A stretch of DNA of 64,000 nt from Dialister hominis (GTDB lineage Bacteria; Bacillota; Negativicutes; Veillonellales; Dialisteraceae). The first letter of the stretch is position 1. Every line of letters starts with the position of its first letter. Made by a program: the position numbers and the translations under genes. This document shows positions 25,206 through 33,391 of this stretch, in pieces. The stretch lies in contig NZ_AP019697.1 in assembly GCF_007164725.1 (NCBI RefSeq), positions 1-64,000 on the forward strand. Direction: 5' to 3'. The notes beneath the pieces were generated by a model. The model was not told the DNA's origin, ran no database searches, and worked only from the letters and a program-made list of their open reading frames with translations.

Positions 25206-26540
25206 TTATACATGGCGGGGCGCTTCGGAGAGAAGCGAGAGAAGCTCTTTCATGGAAGGCCTTCCGGAGAGAAGCGTGATCATTTCTTCTGCGTACGCTT
25301 CATCGGAAGCGGCGGCGAGTTTCTTCGTGAGGTCGCCTTTGGTGAAGGGGTGATCGGGCGAGCCGTCCGGTTTCAGGATTTCTTCTGTGAAATGCCTGCC
25401 GTCCTTCGTATCGGCTGTGACGATGATGCGGCGGACTTCCTGTCCGGCAGGGGGAAGGTCTTCCTTGATGCCGAACTTCGGAAGGGCTCTAATGAAAGCG
25501 GCCGGCGTCTTTGCCAGGCGGAAGAGGTCGTCGTCGACGTCTCCCTTCGTGAGGATCTGCCAGGCGACATATTCCATCGAGAAGCGGCCCTGCTGGCCGG
25601 TCTTCGGCGCATGGTAGTGGAGCGAGTAGCTTTTGCCGGGCGGGAAATGGAAGATCACTTTAGAGATGACATCCAGCGTGACGCCTTTCTTCCAGAGTGA
25701 CTTCAGTGCGGCGGCGCCGGGGATGGCGGCGGAGCAGTACTGGTGCTTCTTCATCCAGAGGCCCGGTGAAATGAGCTCGCCGGGGGAAAGCCAGCGCTTG
25801 GAAAGGGCGCCTTCTGCGATCGTCTTTCCTGCCGTGACGGCGGCCCATCCGTCGTCGTTGTTGAAGGCGCTCGTGCTCGATGTGAGAGCGCAGTCGCGGA
25901 TGAGGAAGTAGGAGAAGACGGCGTTTCTGGCGGCAAATCCGGAGTGGAGGGGCTTGGTGTCTGTCCCTGCCTCAAGGCCGAGGCCCGCGGATTCCGTTGC
26001 GCCCAGGGAAAGGAGTTCGCTCGCTTCTTTCAAGGGAAGGCGGCGGAAACGGGCAATGGCAGCGGCGGCTCCGATGGGGCCGATCGTGGCTGTCGGATGG
26101 TAGCCGCGTTTTTTGTGGGCCGGATTCACGAGTTTCCCGAGGAGTCCCTCGGTTTCGGCTCCGGCTGTGTATCCTGCAAGGAAATCTTCGAAGGTATCGG
26201 AGGGATCCGCAATCGCAAGGAGAGCGGAGAAGATGACGGTGCTGAAGTGGCCCATGAGGTTCGCTTCTGCGTCGTCAAAGTCCAGGTAGTGGGATGCAAA
26301 GCCATTGAAGAAGGCAGCGTTTTCCGGCGTCGTCCTTACATCAAAGCCAAGAATGTCCCTCTCGCCTTTGCGTGTGGCAAGGAAAGCGGCTGTCCTTCTG
26401 ACGGCTTCTTCCCTGCTTCCTGCCAGAGCGGATGCGAGGTAGTCGGCGAAGGCTCTTCTTCCAGCCTCAGCCAGATCGGGGCGTCTTGTGACGTCTGTCT
26501 TTAGGATGAGGCTTGTCAGTTCCTGCGTGATGGGATCCAT
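25206..26540 (-). CDS. MmgE/PrpD-family protein
   Basis: 444 residues, the normal family length. An all-helical N-domain begins DPITQELTSLILKT, and HYLDFDDAEANLMGHFS near 90 is the family's active-site strand. KKRGYHPTATIGPIGAAAA near 150 and GAGTDTKPLHSGFAA-like GTDTKPLHSGFAARNA near 200 are also diagnostic. Members are 2-methylcitrate dehydratases, cis-aconitate decarboxylases and epimerases. YxeQ of the Bacillus S-(2-succino)cysteine locus belongs here. The start at 26540 is preferred to 26555, since AAAGGAGG lies between them, 4 bases from the later ATG. Confidence 0.88.
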   Translation of the reverse strand: MDPITQELTSLILKTDVTRRPDLAEAGRRAFADYLASALAGSREEAVRRTAAFLATRKGERDILGFDVRTTPENAAFFNGFASHYLDFDDAEANLMGHFSTVIFSALLAIADPSDTFEDFLAGYTAGAETEGLLGKLVNPAHKKRGYHPTATIGPIGAAAAIARFRRLPLKEASELLSLGATESAGLGLEAGTDTKPLHSGFAARNAVFSYFLIRDCALTSSTSAFNNDDGWAAVTAGKTIAEGALSKRWLSPGELISPGLWMKKHQYCSAAIPGAAALKSLWKKGVTLDVISKVIFHFPPGKSYSLHYHAPKTGQQGRFSMEYVAWQILTKGDVDDDLFRLAKTPAAFIRALPKFGIKEDLPPAGQEVRRIIVTADTKDGRHFTEEILKPDGSPDHPFTKGDLTKKLAAASDEAYAEEMITLLSGRPSMKELLSLLSEAPRHV

Positions 26541-26561
26541 GATTCCTCCTTTCATTCCTGA

Positions 26562-27689
26562 TTATTTCTTGGAAAATTTCTCTGCTCTGTCATTCGGTTC
26601 CAGCCAGCGGCTGTCATCCGGGCCTTTCGGCATGAGTCTTGGCATATCTGCAAACGGGGTGTGGTCGACGTAGTAGAAGCGAAGACGCATGGAGTTGAAG
26701 TCCGTGTTCCCTCCGAAGGCCGGGTTGCTGAAGAGGTCTTTCGCGTAGTTCCAGAGGTTCGGGTAATCGACGAGGCGTTTCTTGTTCAGAAGATATTTCT
26801 GATAGAAGACGAGGTCGAAGCGGGTCAGCGTGACGAAGAGGCGGATGTCCGGAGAGGTGATGGTATCGCCCATGAGGTACCGGCGGGTGGAAAGTCTTTC
26901 TTCCAGCCAGTCCAGACGGTCGAATACGAGATCATAGTAGTATTCGTATTCTTCCTGCGTCCCTGCCAGAGCCGCCAGATTCACGGCCAGATTTACGTCG
27001 GCATAGATGACGTCGTTCAGTGCATCGATGTCGTAGCGGAGTTCTTCGGGATAAATATCCGGAGCGTCCTTGTCGATGTATTCCTGCCAGCCTTCATAGA
27101 GCTGGATGTCAAGGTCGTGGTAGTCGTTGTTGACGACAGCGCCGGTCGTGACGTCGACGAGAGCCGGGACGGTCGCGCGCTGGTCGTAGTCCGGATTTCC
27201 CTTCTTGTATGCTTCCATGAGGGAATGGATCTTGAGGACGGGGTCCACATCATCCTTGTCGAGTGTGAAGTACCAGCCGCCTACGACACCTGCCGGGCGA
27301 AGCGGATCGACGACGCCTTTGGAAATGACTTTGTCCAGGCCCAGGAGGTCGATTGCAATCGCGATGCGGTTTGCCCATGGGCAGTGGCGGGACCAGATGA
27401 GGCGGTAACGGCCCGGCTCTACAGGGAGCTGGCCCTTGCCGCTGCCAAAGGAGGCAGTGAACTGCGGTTCTTCATCGTCGTCGTATTTCTTTCTTGCTAT
27501 GTTGAAGTTCGAAGCGTCCTCTCCTTCGCCGTACTCCTTGTCGATGCCGTTGGAGCGCGGGTTGGTAGACTGGAACTGGGAAAAGTCGATCGGGCAGGGG
27601 TTCATTGCGCGTTTCACTTCTACGTGCGCACGTGCTTCGCGGATGCTCGGGTCAATGATAAAGTCTTTGATTTTTTCGAAATCGGCCAT
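26562..27689 (-). CDS. Xi-class GST / glutathionyl-hydroquinone reductase-like protein
   Basis: 375 residues, YqjG/ECM4 type. The thioredoxin-like domain carries Cys103-Pro-Trp-Ala in WSRHCPWANR, the hallmark nucleophile of this class, which reductively removes thiol adducts from carbon. The C-terminal helical domain (about 215-340) holds RYLMGDTITSPDIRLFVTLTRFD. The first gene after the tandem Cys T-boxes, it starts at ATG with AGGAGG. It is about 45 residues longer than the Escherichia enzyme, mostly N-terminal. I infer a thiol-dependent C-S bond reaction; whether glutathione is the thiol in this organism is unknown. Confidence 0.87.
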   Translation of the reverse strand: MADFEKIKDFIIDPSIREARAHVEVKRAMNPCPIDFSQFQSTNPRSNGIDKEYGEGEDASNFNIARKKYDDDEEPQFTASFGSGKGQLPVEPGRYRLIWSRHCPWANRIAIAIDLLGLDKVISKGVVDPLRPAGVVGGWYFTLDKDDVDPVLKIHSLMEAYKKGNPDYDQRATVPALVDVTTGAVVNNDYHDLDIQLYEGWQEYIDKDAPDIYPEELRYDIDALNDVIYADVNLAVNLAALAGTQEEYEYYYDLVFDRLDWLEERLSTRRYLMGDTITSPDIRLFVTLTRFDLVFYQKYLLNKKRLVDYPNLWNYAKDLFSNPAFGGNTDFNSMRLRFYYVDHTPFADMPRLMPKGPDDSRWLEPNDRAEKFSKK

Positions 27690-27743
27690 GGTATGTTCCT
27701 CCTACGGAATAAGAAATTATTCGCCGCGGGGAGGAAAATGGGC

Positions 27744-28030
27744 CTAAAAAAGCCTCCGCCCCGGGCATTCATTTGAATGTCAAGGGACGGAAGCTCCGTG
27801 ATTACCACCCTGATTCGCCCTGGGGTCACCCCGCAAGGCCTTTTGAAGTGCTTATGGGACCCGGTCAGGCTCCATACACTCCTGCGCTGTAACGGGCGTC
27901 TCCCGGGCCGCCTATTTCGTTCGGCGCGCCAGCTCAGAAATGCACTTCACTATCTTACGGTGTTTCCCTTCTCACCTTCCGGGAACTCTCTTTGCGCTTT
28001 CAGACAGTTACTCTTTTCCTCATTGCCATG
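27744..28030 (-). promoter_or_regulatory. T-box riboswitch, proximal copy, specifier UGC (Cys)
   Basis: On the minus strand: Stem I with GGAAAAGAGTAACTG, specifier region GTGAAG-TGC-ATTTCTGAGC (TGC at 27944-27942), the T-box core AGGGTGGTAATCACGG (27811-27796) and a terminator GCTTCCGTCCC..GGGGCGGAGGC followed by TTTTTT (27795-27744). The specifier frame is fixed by alignment with the ileS leader in this window, where AG-ATC-ACTTCGGAGC gives Ile. Uncharged tRNA-Cys should favour antitermination into the operon. Confidence 0.9.
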
Positions 28031-28055
28031 ATGGATTTCTATGCTTTGGACAGAT

Positions 28056-28290
28056 ATAAAAAAAACTCTCCTCCCCATAAAGGGACGAGAGCTTAGCTTC
28101 GTGATTCCACCCAATTTCATGTATTTCTACATCTCATGCGCGCTGTATCGGGCGCTCCCGCTGCGGCTACTTCATTCGCCTGCAGGGCTCGGAAATGCAC
28201 TTCGCTGATTTCTCCTTGTCCGCTTCCACCGTCCGGACTCGCTTGAAAGGAAAAGGTTCAGGTACTCTTTTTCTTCATCGCCAAAATTAT
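28056..28290 (-). promoter_or_regulatory. T-box riboswitch, distal copy, specifier UGC (Cys)
   Basis: On the minus strand: GATGAAGAAAAAGAGTACC opens Stem I, then GCGAAG-TGC-ATTTCCGAGC (TGC at 28199-28197), T-box core TTGGGTGGAATCACGAAGC (near 28113-28095) and terminator CTCTCGTCCC..GGGGAGGAGAG plus eight T (28092-28056). It is transcribed first, so the operon lies behind two serial cysteine checkpoints. Confidence 0.9.
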
Positions 28291-28299
28291 GTTGCACTT

Positions 28300-28328
28300 A
28301 CTTTACCATTCCTATAGAAGCTTGTCAA
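28300..28328 (-). promoter_or_regulatory. Promoter of the tandem T-box operon
   Basis: Minus-strand TTGACA (28328-28323), 17-base spacer, TAAAGT (28305-28300), ending about 10 bases before the distal T-box. 28329-28620 between this and the divergent MFS gene has no gene; TATAAT at 28575-28580 on the plus strand is the likely -10 for the latter. Confidence 0.8.
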
Positions 28329-28633
28329 TGCAAGAAATAGAAAAATTCGTATATGAATTTCACGCTTTTCATCCTGCGAATCCATACTATTTGTATAAAT
28401 AAAATAAAGAAGAAACAGCAGCATGGAAAAGAATCAGGAATGAAATAAAATAAGAAACCCATTTCCTATAACGAAATTGAATAAGAAAACCTGCGGAATA
28501 AGAAACGATGAAAGTAAAATGTTTCTCTTCTCTTGATAAAACATTTCGGTTACCAACTCTTTATTCTTAGGGAGTATAATAAGAAAAGGACGGGAAACCG
28601 CCCCATTCAACTAGAAAAGAAAGGAGAGGGGAT

Positions 28634-29824
28634 ATGAAAAACTGGAAACATGTCATATACCTCGTCTGCGCGATCCAGATCGGCGCAGGCATCTCCATGA
28701 TGGGCATCATGTCCTTCCTGCCTTTGTTCCTTTCCGAGCTCGGCATCACCGATCCCGGCGAGGCTGCTTTCTGGGCAGGAATCATCATCGGCGTCACACC
28801 GTTCATGATCGCATTCTCCGCACCGTTCTGGTCGATCCAGGCGGACAGGCGGGGACCGAAGACGGTCATGTCGATCGTCCTTATCGCCGTCGTGCTTTCG
28901 TCCTTCTTCAGCGGCATAACGACAGCGCCCTGGCAGCTACTGCTGCTCCGCACCCTGCAGGGACTTGTCGGAGGCTTTGTCCCAATAGGTCTTTCCATCG
29001 TCGTCTCTGTCACACCGGAAGAGAAGACGTCCTGGTCGATGGGATACTTCCAGGCGGCCATGGTCATGGGCATCATGTTCGGACCGCTCCTTGGCGGCGC
29101 TGTGGCAGATACCTTCGGCTACCGCATGCCGTTCTACGCGTTCTCGCTTCTTGCTTTCCTCTGCCTTATTGCCCTCCAGATTTTCCTGCCTGACATCCAC
29201 AGGAAAGGGGCGGCGAAGGAAACGGACTCCACATGGAGCCAGATCAAGTTCTTCATGAAGATTCCGCGTGTGCGCATCATGACATTCATGCAGTTCCTCT
29301 GCAACTTCGGCATCACCGGCATCGGGCCGATCCTGCCGCTCTATATCAAGTCGATGATGGGGGATTCGCCCATCGTTGCGACCGTCGTCGGGTTCATTAT
29401 CTTCATTTCCGGCGGCTGCAGCGCGCTCGCATCGCTCAATACCGGCCGCATCACGTCGCGCTTCGTCATCCATCGGGTGCTCATCACCGCGACGATATTC
29501 GTCGGCTTCACCTTCATCATGCAGTACCTCATGACGACCGTCGCGGGACTTGGTTTCTTCCGCGGCATCACGGGCCTTGGCATGGGCTTCATCGCACCGT
29601 GCACGAATACGATCATCGCCAAATCTGTGCCGCCTGAAAAACGCTCGATCGTCTTCGGCGTCGTTTCTTCCGTCTTCCTGATGGGCAACGTCGCCGGCCC
29701 TGTCTGCTCGGGCGCCATTGCAAACTACTTCGGCTATGCCATGGTCTTCTGGTCCACAGCTATCGCTTTCTTCCTTGCTGCCTGCGTCATCATCTGGAAT
29801 TTCAGGGGCGAAAAGGAAATTTAA
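28634..29824 (+). CDS. MFS transporter (DHA1-like, 12 helices)
   Basis: 396-residue major-facilitator protein with two six-helix halves. Motif A between helices 2 and 3 reads WSIQADRRGPKTVM, and the helix-4/5 region LRTLQGLVGGFVPIGLSIV and FGPLLGGAVADTFGYRMPF is typical of multidrug or sugar-efflux DHA1 members. Substrate unknown. AAAGGAG precedes the ATG. A LysR gene follows at 13 bases on the same strand and is its probable regulator. Confidence 0.9.
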   Translation: MKNWKHVIYLVCAIQIGAGISMMGIMSFLPLFLSELGITDPGEAAFWAGIIIGVTPFMIAFSAPFWSIQADRRGPKTVMSIVLIAVVLSSFFSGITTAPWQLLLLRTLQGLVGGFVPIGLSIVVSVTPEEKTSWSMGYFQAAMVMGIMFGPLLGGAVADTFGYRMPFYAFSLLAFLCLIALQIFLPDIHRKGAAKETDSTWSQIKFFMKIPRVRIMTFMQFLCNFGITGIGPILPLYIKSMMGDSPIVATVVGFIIFISGGCSALASLNTGRITSRFVIHRVLITATIFVGFTFIMQYLMTTVAGLGFFRGITGLGMGFIAPCTNTIIAKSVPPEKRSIVFGVVSSVFLMGNVAGPVCSGAIANYFGYAMVFWSTAIAFFLAACVIIWNFRGEKEI

Positions 29825-29837
29825 GTAAGGAGTCATT

Positions 29838-30719
29838 ATGGAAATCCGCGTTTTGAAATACTTTCTCACGGTCGCCCGCGAAGGGAGCATCACGAGAGCG
29901 GCCGAGATCCTCCACGTCACGCAGCCTACGCTTTCCCGCCAGATCCTGGAGCTTGAAAGGGAAACGGGCGTGAAACTCCTGGACAGGGGCAGCCGTCATG
30001 TGAGCCTTACCTCTGACGGGCTCCTTCTCAAAAGGCGTGCTGAGGAAATCGTCGATCTCGTCGACAAGACGGAAAAAGAACTCTCCGGCAACAAGACCGT
30101 CGAGGGCACGGTAAACTGCGCCGGCGGCGAGCTCCTTGTCATGGATCATTTTTCTGATCTCATCATGCGCTTCCAGGAAAAACATCCCCTTGTCCGTTTC
30201 GATATCAATACGGACATCACGGGGAGGGTGAATGAAAAAATGGACTCCGGCCTGATCGACACGGCCATCTTCGTCCGTCCCTTTGATGCGGAGAAGTATG
30301 ACTACGTCCCGATCGGCCCCGAAGCCCGCTTCTGCGCCGCCATGAGGACAGACGACCCTCTGGCACAGAAGGAACATGTCACAAAAGAAGATCTTGCAGG
30401 AAAGAAACTCGTCCTCATAAGCCGCGGAGAACTCAATGCGGATATCCGGAGCTGGCTGGGAGACGTCTGTGAGACAATCCAGACGCCCATCCACTGCGAC
30501 CTTGGCGCGAATTCCTCCCTCTTTGCCAAGAGGAAAGGACTCTATATCATCACGACAGAAGGCACCATGCCGCTTGTCGACGACCGCATCGTCAAGTACG
30601 TCCCGCTCTACCCGGAAATGCGCATCCAGACAGTCGTAGCATGGAAAAGAGGCCAGCCCTTCGGACGCGCCGCCCAGGCCTTCATCGAATTCCTCAAGGA
30701 AGAACTGGGAGAAAAATAA
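29838..30719 (+). CDS. LysR-family transcriptional regulator
   Basis: 293 residues. N-terminal winged helix 1-60 (YFLTVAREGSITRAAEILHVTQPTLSRQ) and an effector domain from about 90 onward. A paralogue at 34505-35392 shares the DNA-binding region and large parts of the effector domain (for example RPFDAEKYDYVPIGPEARF against RPFDSVKYDSVPIGPDARW). It forms an operon with the MFS gene. Effector unknown. Confidence 0.93.
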   Translation: MEIRVLKYFLTVAREGSITRAAEILHVTQPTLSRQILELERETGVKLLDRGSRHVSLTSDGLLLKRRAEEIVDLVDKTEKELSGNKTVEGTVNCAGGELLVMDHFSDLIMRFQEKHPLVRFDINTDITGRVNEKMDSGLIDTAIFVRPFDAEKYDYVPIGPEARFCAAMRTDDPLAQKEHVTKEDLAGKKLVLISRGELNADIRSWLGDVCETIQTPIHCDLGANSSLFAKRKGLYIITTEGTMPLVDDRIVKYVPLYPEMRIQTVVAWKRGQPFGRAAQAFIEFLKEELGEK

Positions 30720-30723
30720 AAGA

Positions 30724-30771
30724 ATAAAAGAGGCTGTGGGAATGTGACATCATTTCTACAGCCTCTTTTTA
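30724..30771 (+). terminator. Terminator after the MFS-LysR operon (hairpin-family member)
   Basis: AAAAGAGGCTGTGGGAATG / CATTTCTACAGCCTCTTTTT arms with a GTGACAT loop. Confidence 0.9.
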
Positions 30772-30895
30772 CATGCCTCGGCTTCCACTATTCATTTTAT
30801 GTATGGATGAGTCATGAAAATGGGCATTGGATATGATTTCCTTCTTCTTCTACAATACAGATAAAGAGAGCGTCACAAGCGCTGGAGGAGGAATC

Positions 30896-31135
30896 ATGAA
30901 GAAATATATTTTAGCCGCCGTCCTTCTGCTTGGCATGGCAGGAGCTGCGGGTGTGAGCTACGGGAGCGGCTCGACGGAGGATCTGATGGCTCCGATCGCT
31001 TATACAGACTGGGAAATAGGAAAATCCAAACCGACGACAGGAAATCTCGTCGCTGTAAGGGATATGAACACGGCGGTCCCGGCCGCTGTGCCACCCGCCT
31101 GCCCAAGCCAGAAGAAAGTATGCAGTGGAAAATAG
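30896..31135 (+). CDS. Small exported protein of unknown function
   Basis: 79 residues with an excellent ribosome site (GGAGGAGG) and a classical signal peptide: MKKYILAAVLLLGMAGAAGVSYG, shown as KK, a hydrophobic run and an AGVSYG cleavage region. The mature part of about 55 residues is Pro/Ala/Lys-rich and ends in VPPACPSQKKVCSGK with two cysteines six residues apart, which may form a disulfide or bind metal. No family recognised. It is followed directly by a terminator and then the IS1182 insertion. Confidence 0.65.
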   Translation: MKKYILAAVLLLGMAGAAGVSYGSGSTEDLMAPIAYTDWEIGKSKPTTGNLVAVRDMNTAVPAAVPPACPSQKKVCSGK

Positions 31136-31138
31136 CGT

Positions 31139-31188
31139 AAAAAAGAGCTGTGACAAAATGGGAAATCATTTTGCCACAGCTCTTTTTT
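31139..31188. terminator. Terminator abutting the first IS1182 copy (hairpin-family member)
   Basis: AAAAGAGCTGTGACAAAATG pairs with CATTTTGCCACAGCTCTTTT around GGAAAT. The stretch identical to the other IS copy begins at 31180, within its right arm and T-run. Confidence 0.92.
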
Positions 31189-32953
31189 GCGTCTTTATTT
31201 CATCATTTTTAGCTCTGCTGTAAGCCTTTTACGTAAAAATGCGCGTAAGCCCCCTTACCCCCATAAGACTTTTAATTATATTGTCTTAGGCGGCAATCCT
31301 TATACGCATTATTTTTGTGATGTATTTCCTTAAATTATAGCCAAGTGCTACCAGGTATAACTCGGCTTTTACAGAATCTATCCCTTTTCTGACGATTCTT
31401 TTGTACCATCTGTCATGTTTCATGATTCCAAAAGTTCCTTCAGCCTGGATTGACCGGTTCATTCTTAGCAGGGCTCCATGGATGCTTTCCAGATTATCCT
31501 GAACCTCCTGGTACATGTTATTCCGTTCTCTGCTCAATGAGATTCTTTTGTTCTTCGGGGTCTTTTTACATTGCTCTGCCAGCGGGCATCCTTGGCAGTC
31601 TTCGCATTCAAATACTTCCTCCTGCCTGCCGTATAAGTTCCCTCTGACCAGATGTCTATAGATAAATTTGAAAGCCCTGTCATTTGGACAACGGATGGTT
31701 CCATTCTCATCAACTCTAAAGTTTATTGGCCGAAACGGATTGGTATGGTATTTCTTGTCTTTCGTTTCTTTCTTGTACATGGGGAATTTCATATACTTTT
31801 CCATACCGTGCTGCTCGCAATAGATGTAATTGTTGAAAGATCCATATCCTGCATCTGCCACAGGATACTTAGGATAAGCCCCATAGACTTCGTGGAATTC
31901 CTCCATCAGCGGTACGAAGCAATCCATATCTGAACGATACTGGTTAACATCAATTACGGCAATAAATTCATCGGCAACACCTATTTGGACATTGTATGCA
32001 GGCAGAAGCTGATCATTTCCCATGTAGTCCGACTTGATTCGCATGAATGTTGCATCCGTATCGGTCTTCGAATAACTGTTTCTGGAAGTACCGCATATCT
32101 GTATCTTCTCAACATATTCTTCAAGTTTTGATGTATATGCCTTAAGCTGCTCATACTTGCGTTGATGATCGGACTTGCGATGCCCGCTTCCATGAACAAA
32201 GGCCGTCTCATCAATCTGCCAGATTTCTTTTAATTTATCCAATACCAGACGCAGATAGTCCGGAGCGTATTCTGTATTGATGTTTACACTCATATGGTCA
32301 TACTTAAGATCATCATTGAGTAACTCAAAAAGGCTGGTAATCTTGGCAAAAAGCTTGTAGCGGGATTTTTCAGCGGATTTCTTCCATACCCAGCTGTATT
32401 TATTTGCGTTCGCTTCAAACTTGGAACCGTCAATATATATATGCTGCAAATCCACGTTGAGTTTGCCGCAGAGTTCTTTCGTAATTGAATAAAAGATATC
32501 CTTGAGAGAATACTTAAGAAAGCCCTTCACGAAATGACAGAATGTCCGATAGGATGGGGCTTCATAATTCATCAGGTACATATATCTGATATTAACCCTG
32601 CAATTATCTTCAAGTTTTCTAAAAGAGCAATATCCTTCTTCTGCGAAACCATAGATGATCGTTTTCAGCATGTTGACGGGATTATACCTGGGTCTGCCAG
32701 CGCCACGCGTCGGTATGTAACGAAGGTACTTTTTAAGATCGATTTCCTCCATAAATCTGTCATACATTAAAACAGGATCATCGACATTGAGAATCTCAGA
32801 GGGAAACATTGGCAAAATGCCTTGTTCTGCGGTAAAATGATTGCTAGTGTTGTTATTTTTCATTGTAAAAAATTATAACACGAAAGGCTCTGCCCCGGAC
32901 CAAATGATCCGGGGCAGAGCCCTTTTTGTTGGGATGAATTTTGTCACATCCCC
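31180..32953 (-). mobile_element. IS1182-family insertion sequence, copy 1
   Basis: About 1774 bases that match 61823-63596 with two visible differences (32352 A against T, which changes one residue, and 32922 C against T). It contains one transposase gene on the minus strand, a 15-bp-stem hairpin upstream of it (32886-32921, GGCTCTGCCCCGG arms) that can shield it from outside transcription, and a minus-strand TATAAT just before the start. The right end closes with GGGATG..CATCCC. Clear terminal inverted repeats are not obvious. Both copies begin inside the T-tract of a terminator hairpin. Confidence 0.88.
31286..32863 (-). CDS. IS1182-family transposase
   Basis: 525 residues, full-length. 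The N-terminal DUF772-like domain contains GRPRYNPVNMLKTIIYGF and SFRKLEDNCRVNIRYMYL. DDE residues are expected at HIYIDGSKFEANANKYS (Asp), VADAGYGSFNNYIYCE (Asp) and the late AEGTFGIMKHDRW (Glu). A Cys cluster CEDCQGCPLAEQCK near 420 is a family zinc-ribbon-like insert. It differs from the second copy at a single residue (Leu against His in SRYKLFAK). Intact and probably active. Confidence 0.95.
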   Translation of the reverse strand: MKNNNTSNHFTAEQGILPMFPSEILNVDDPVLMYDRFMEEIDLKKYLRYIPTRGAGRPRYNPVNMLKTIIYGFAEEGYCSFRKLEDNCRVNIRYMYLMNYEAPSYRTFCHFVKGFLKYSLKDIFYSITKELCGKLNVDLQHIYIDGSKFEANANKYSWVWKKSAEKSRYKLFAKITSLFELLNDDLKYDHMSVNINTEYAPDYLRLVLDKLKEIWQIDETAFVHGSGHRKSDHQRKYEQLKAYTSKLEEYVEKIQICGTSRNSYSKTDTDATFMRIKSDYMGNDQLLPAYNVQIGVADEFIAVIDVNQYRSDMDCFVPLMEEFHEVYGAYPKYPVADAGYGSFNNYIYCEQHGMEKYMKFPMYKKETKDKKYHTNPFRPINFRVDENGTIRCPNDRAFKFIYRHLVRGNLYGRQEEVFECEDCQGCPLAEQCKKTPKNKRISLSRERNNMYQEVQDNLESIHGALLRMNRSIQAEGTFGIMKHDRWYKRIVRKGIDSVKAELYLVALGYNLRKYITKIMRIRIAA

Positions 32954-32974
32954 CTCTTTAACTTGAGGAATCTC

Positions 32975-33391
32975 TTAAAGGTTCTTTTCTATTTTATCCA
33001 GAAGTCTTGCGAGCTCCTCCATTTCTTCCTTTGTCAGGGAAGAGGTGAGGGCATCGTTTGCTTTTTCATCGAGGGCGGAGTATTCTTCCGTGAATTTCTG
33101 CCCCTTCTCTGTCACGGTGAGGATCAGGTTCCTGTGATCGGAGGGGTCGGGCGTCCTCTTGATGAAGTTTTTCTTTTCAAGACGCTCTGCCAGGGATTTC
33201 ACCGTGTTCGGCGTCTTTTCGATGAGGCGCCCCAGCTCCTTCTGGATGAGGGGCTGGTTTTCGAAAATCGTCTTCAGGGCGACCCACTGCTCGACGGTCA
33301 TGCCTTCTTCCTTGAAGATGAGGTCGATCTGGTAGTGGACCTTCCTTGCGATGCGGCAGAGGGCATAGCCCGGTGTTTCGTCTAGTTTCAT
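32975..33391 (-). CDS. MarR-family transcriptional regulator
   Basis: 138 residues with a winged helix: LIQKELGRLIEKTPNTVKSLAERLEKKNFIKRTPDPSDHRN is the recognition helix and the MarR wing (DPSDHRN). It overlaps the upstream hydrolase gene by four bases (ATGA), so both are one operon. It most likely represses that operon through the palindrome at 34449-34470. The IS1182 copy ends 22 bases downstream of its stop. Confidence 0.92.
   Translation of the reverse strand: MKLDETPGYALCRIARKVHYQIDLIFKEEGMTVEQWVALKTIFENQPLIQKELGRLIEKTPNTVKSLAERLEKKNFIKRTPDPSDHRNLILTVTEKGQKFTEEYSALDEKANDALTSSLTKEEMEELARLLDKIEKNL

Noticed and set aside
27901-28200. Reading the T-box specifiers as GUG (Val)
   Set aside because: Alignment to the ileS leader (AG-ATC-ACTTCGGAGC) places the specifier at TGC in both; the GTG frame would be shifted by one base.
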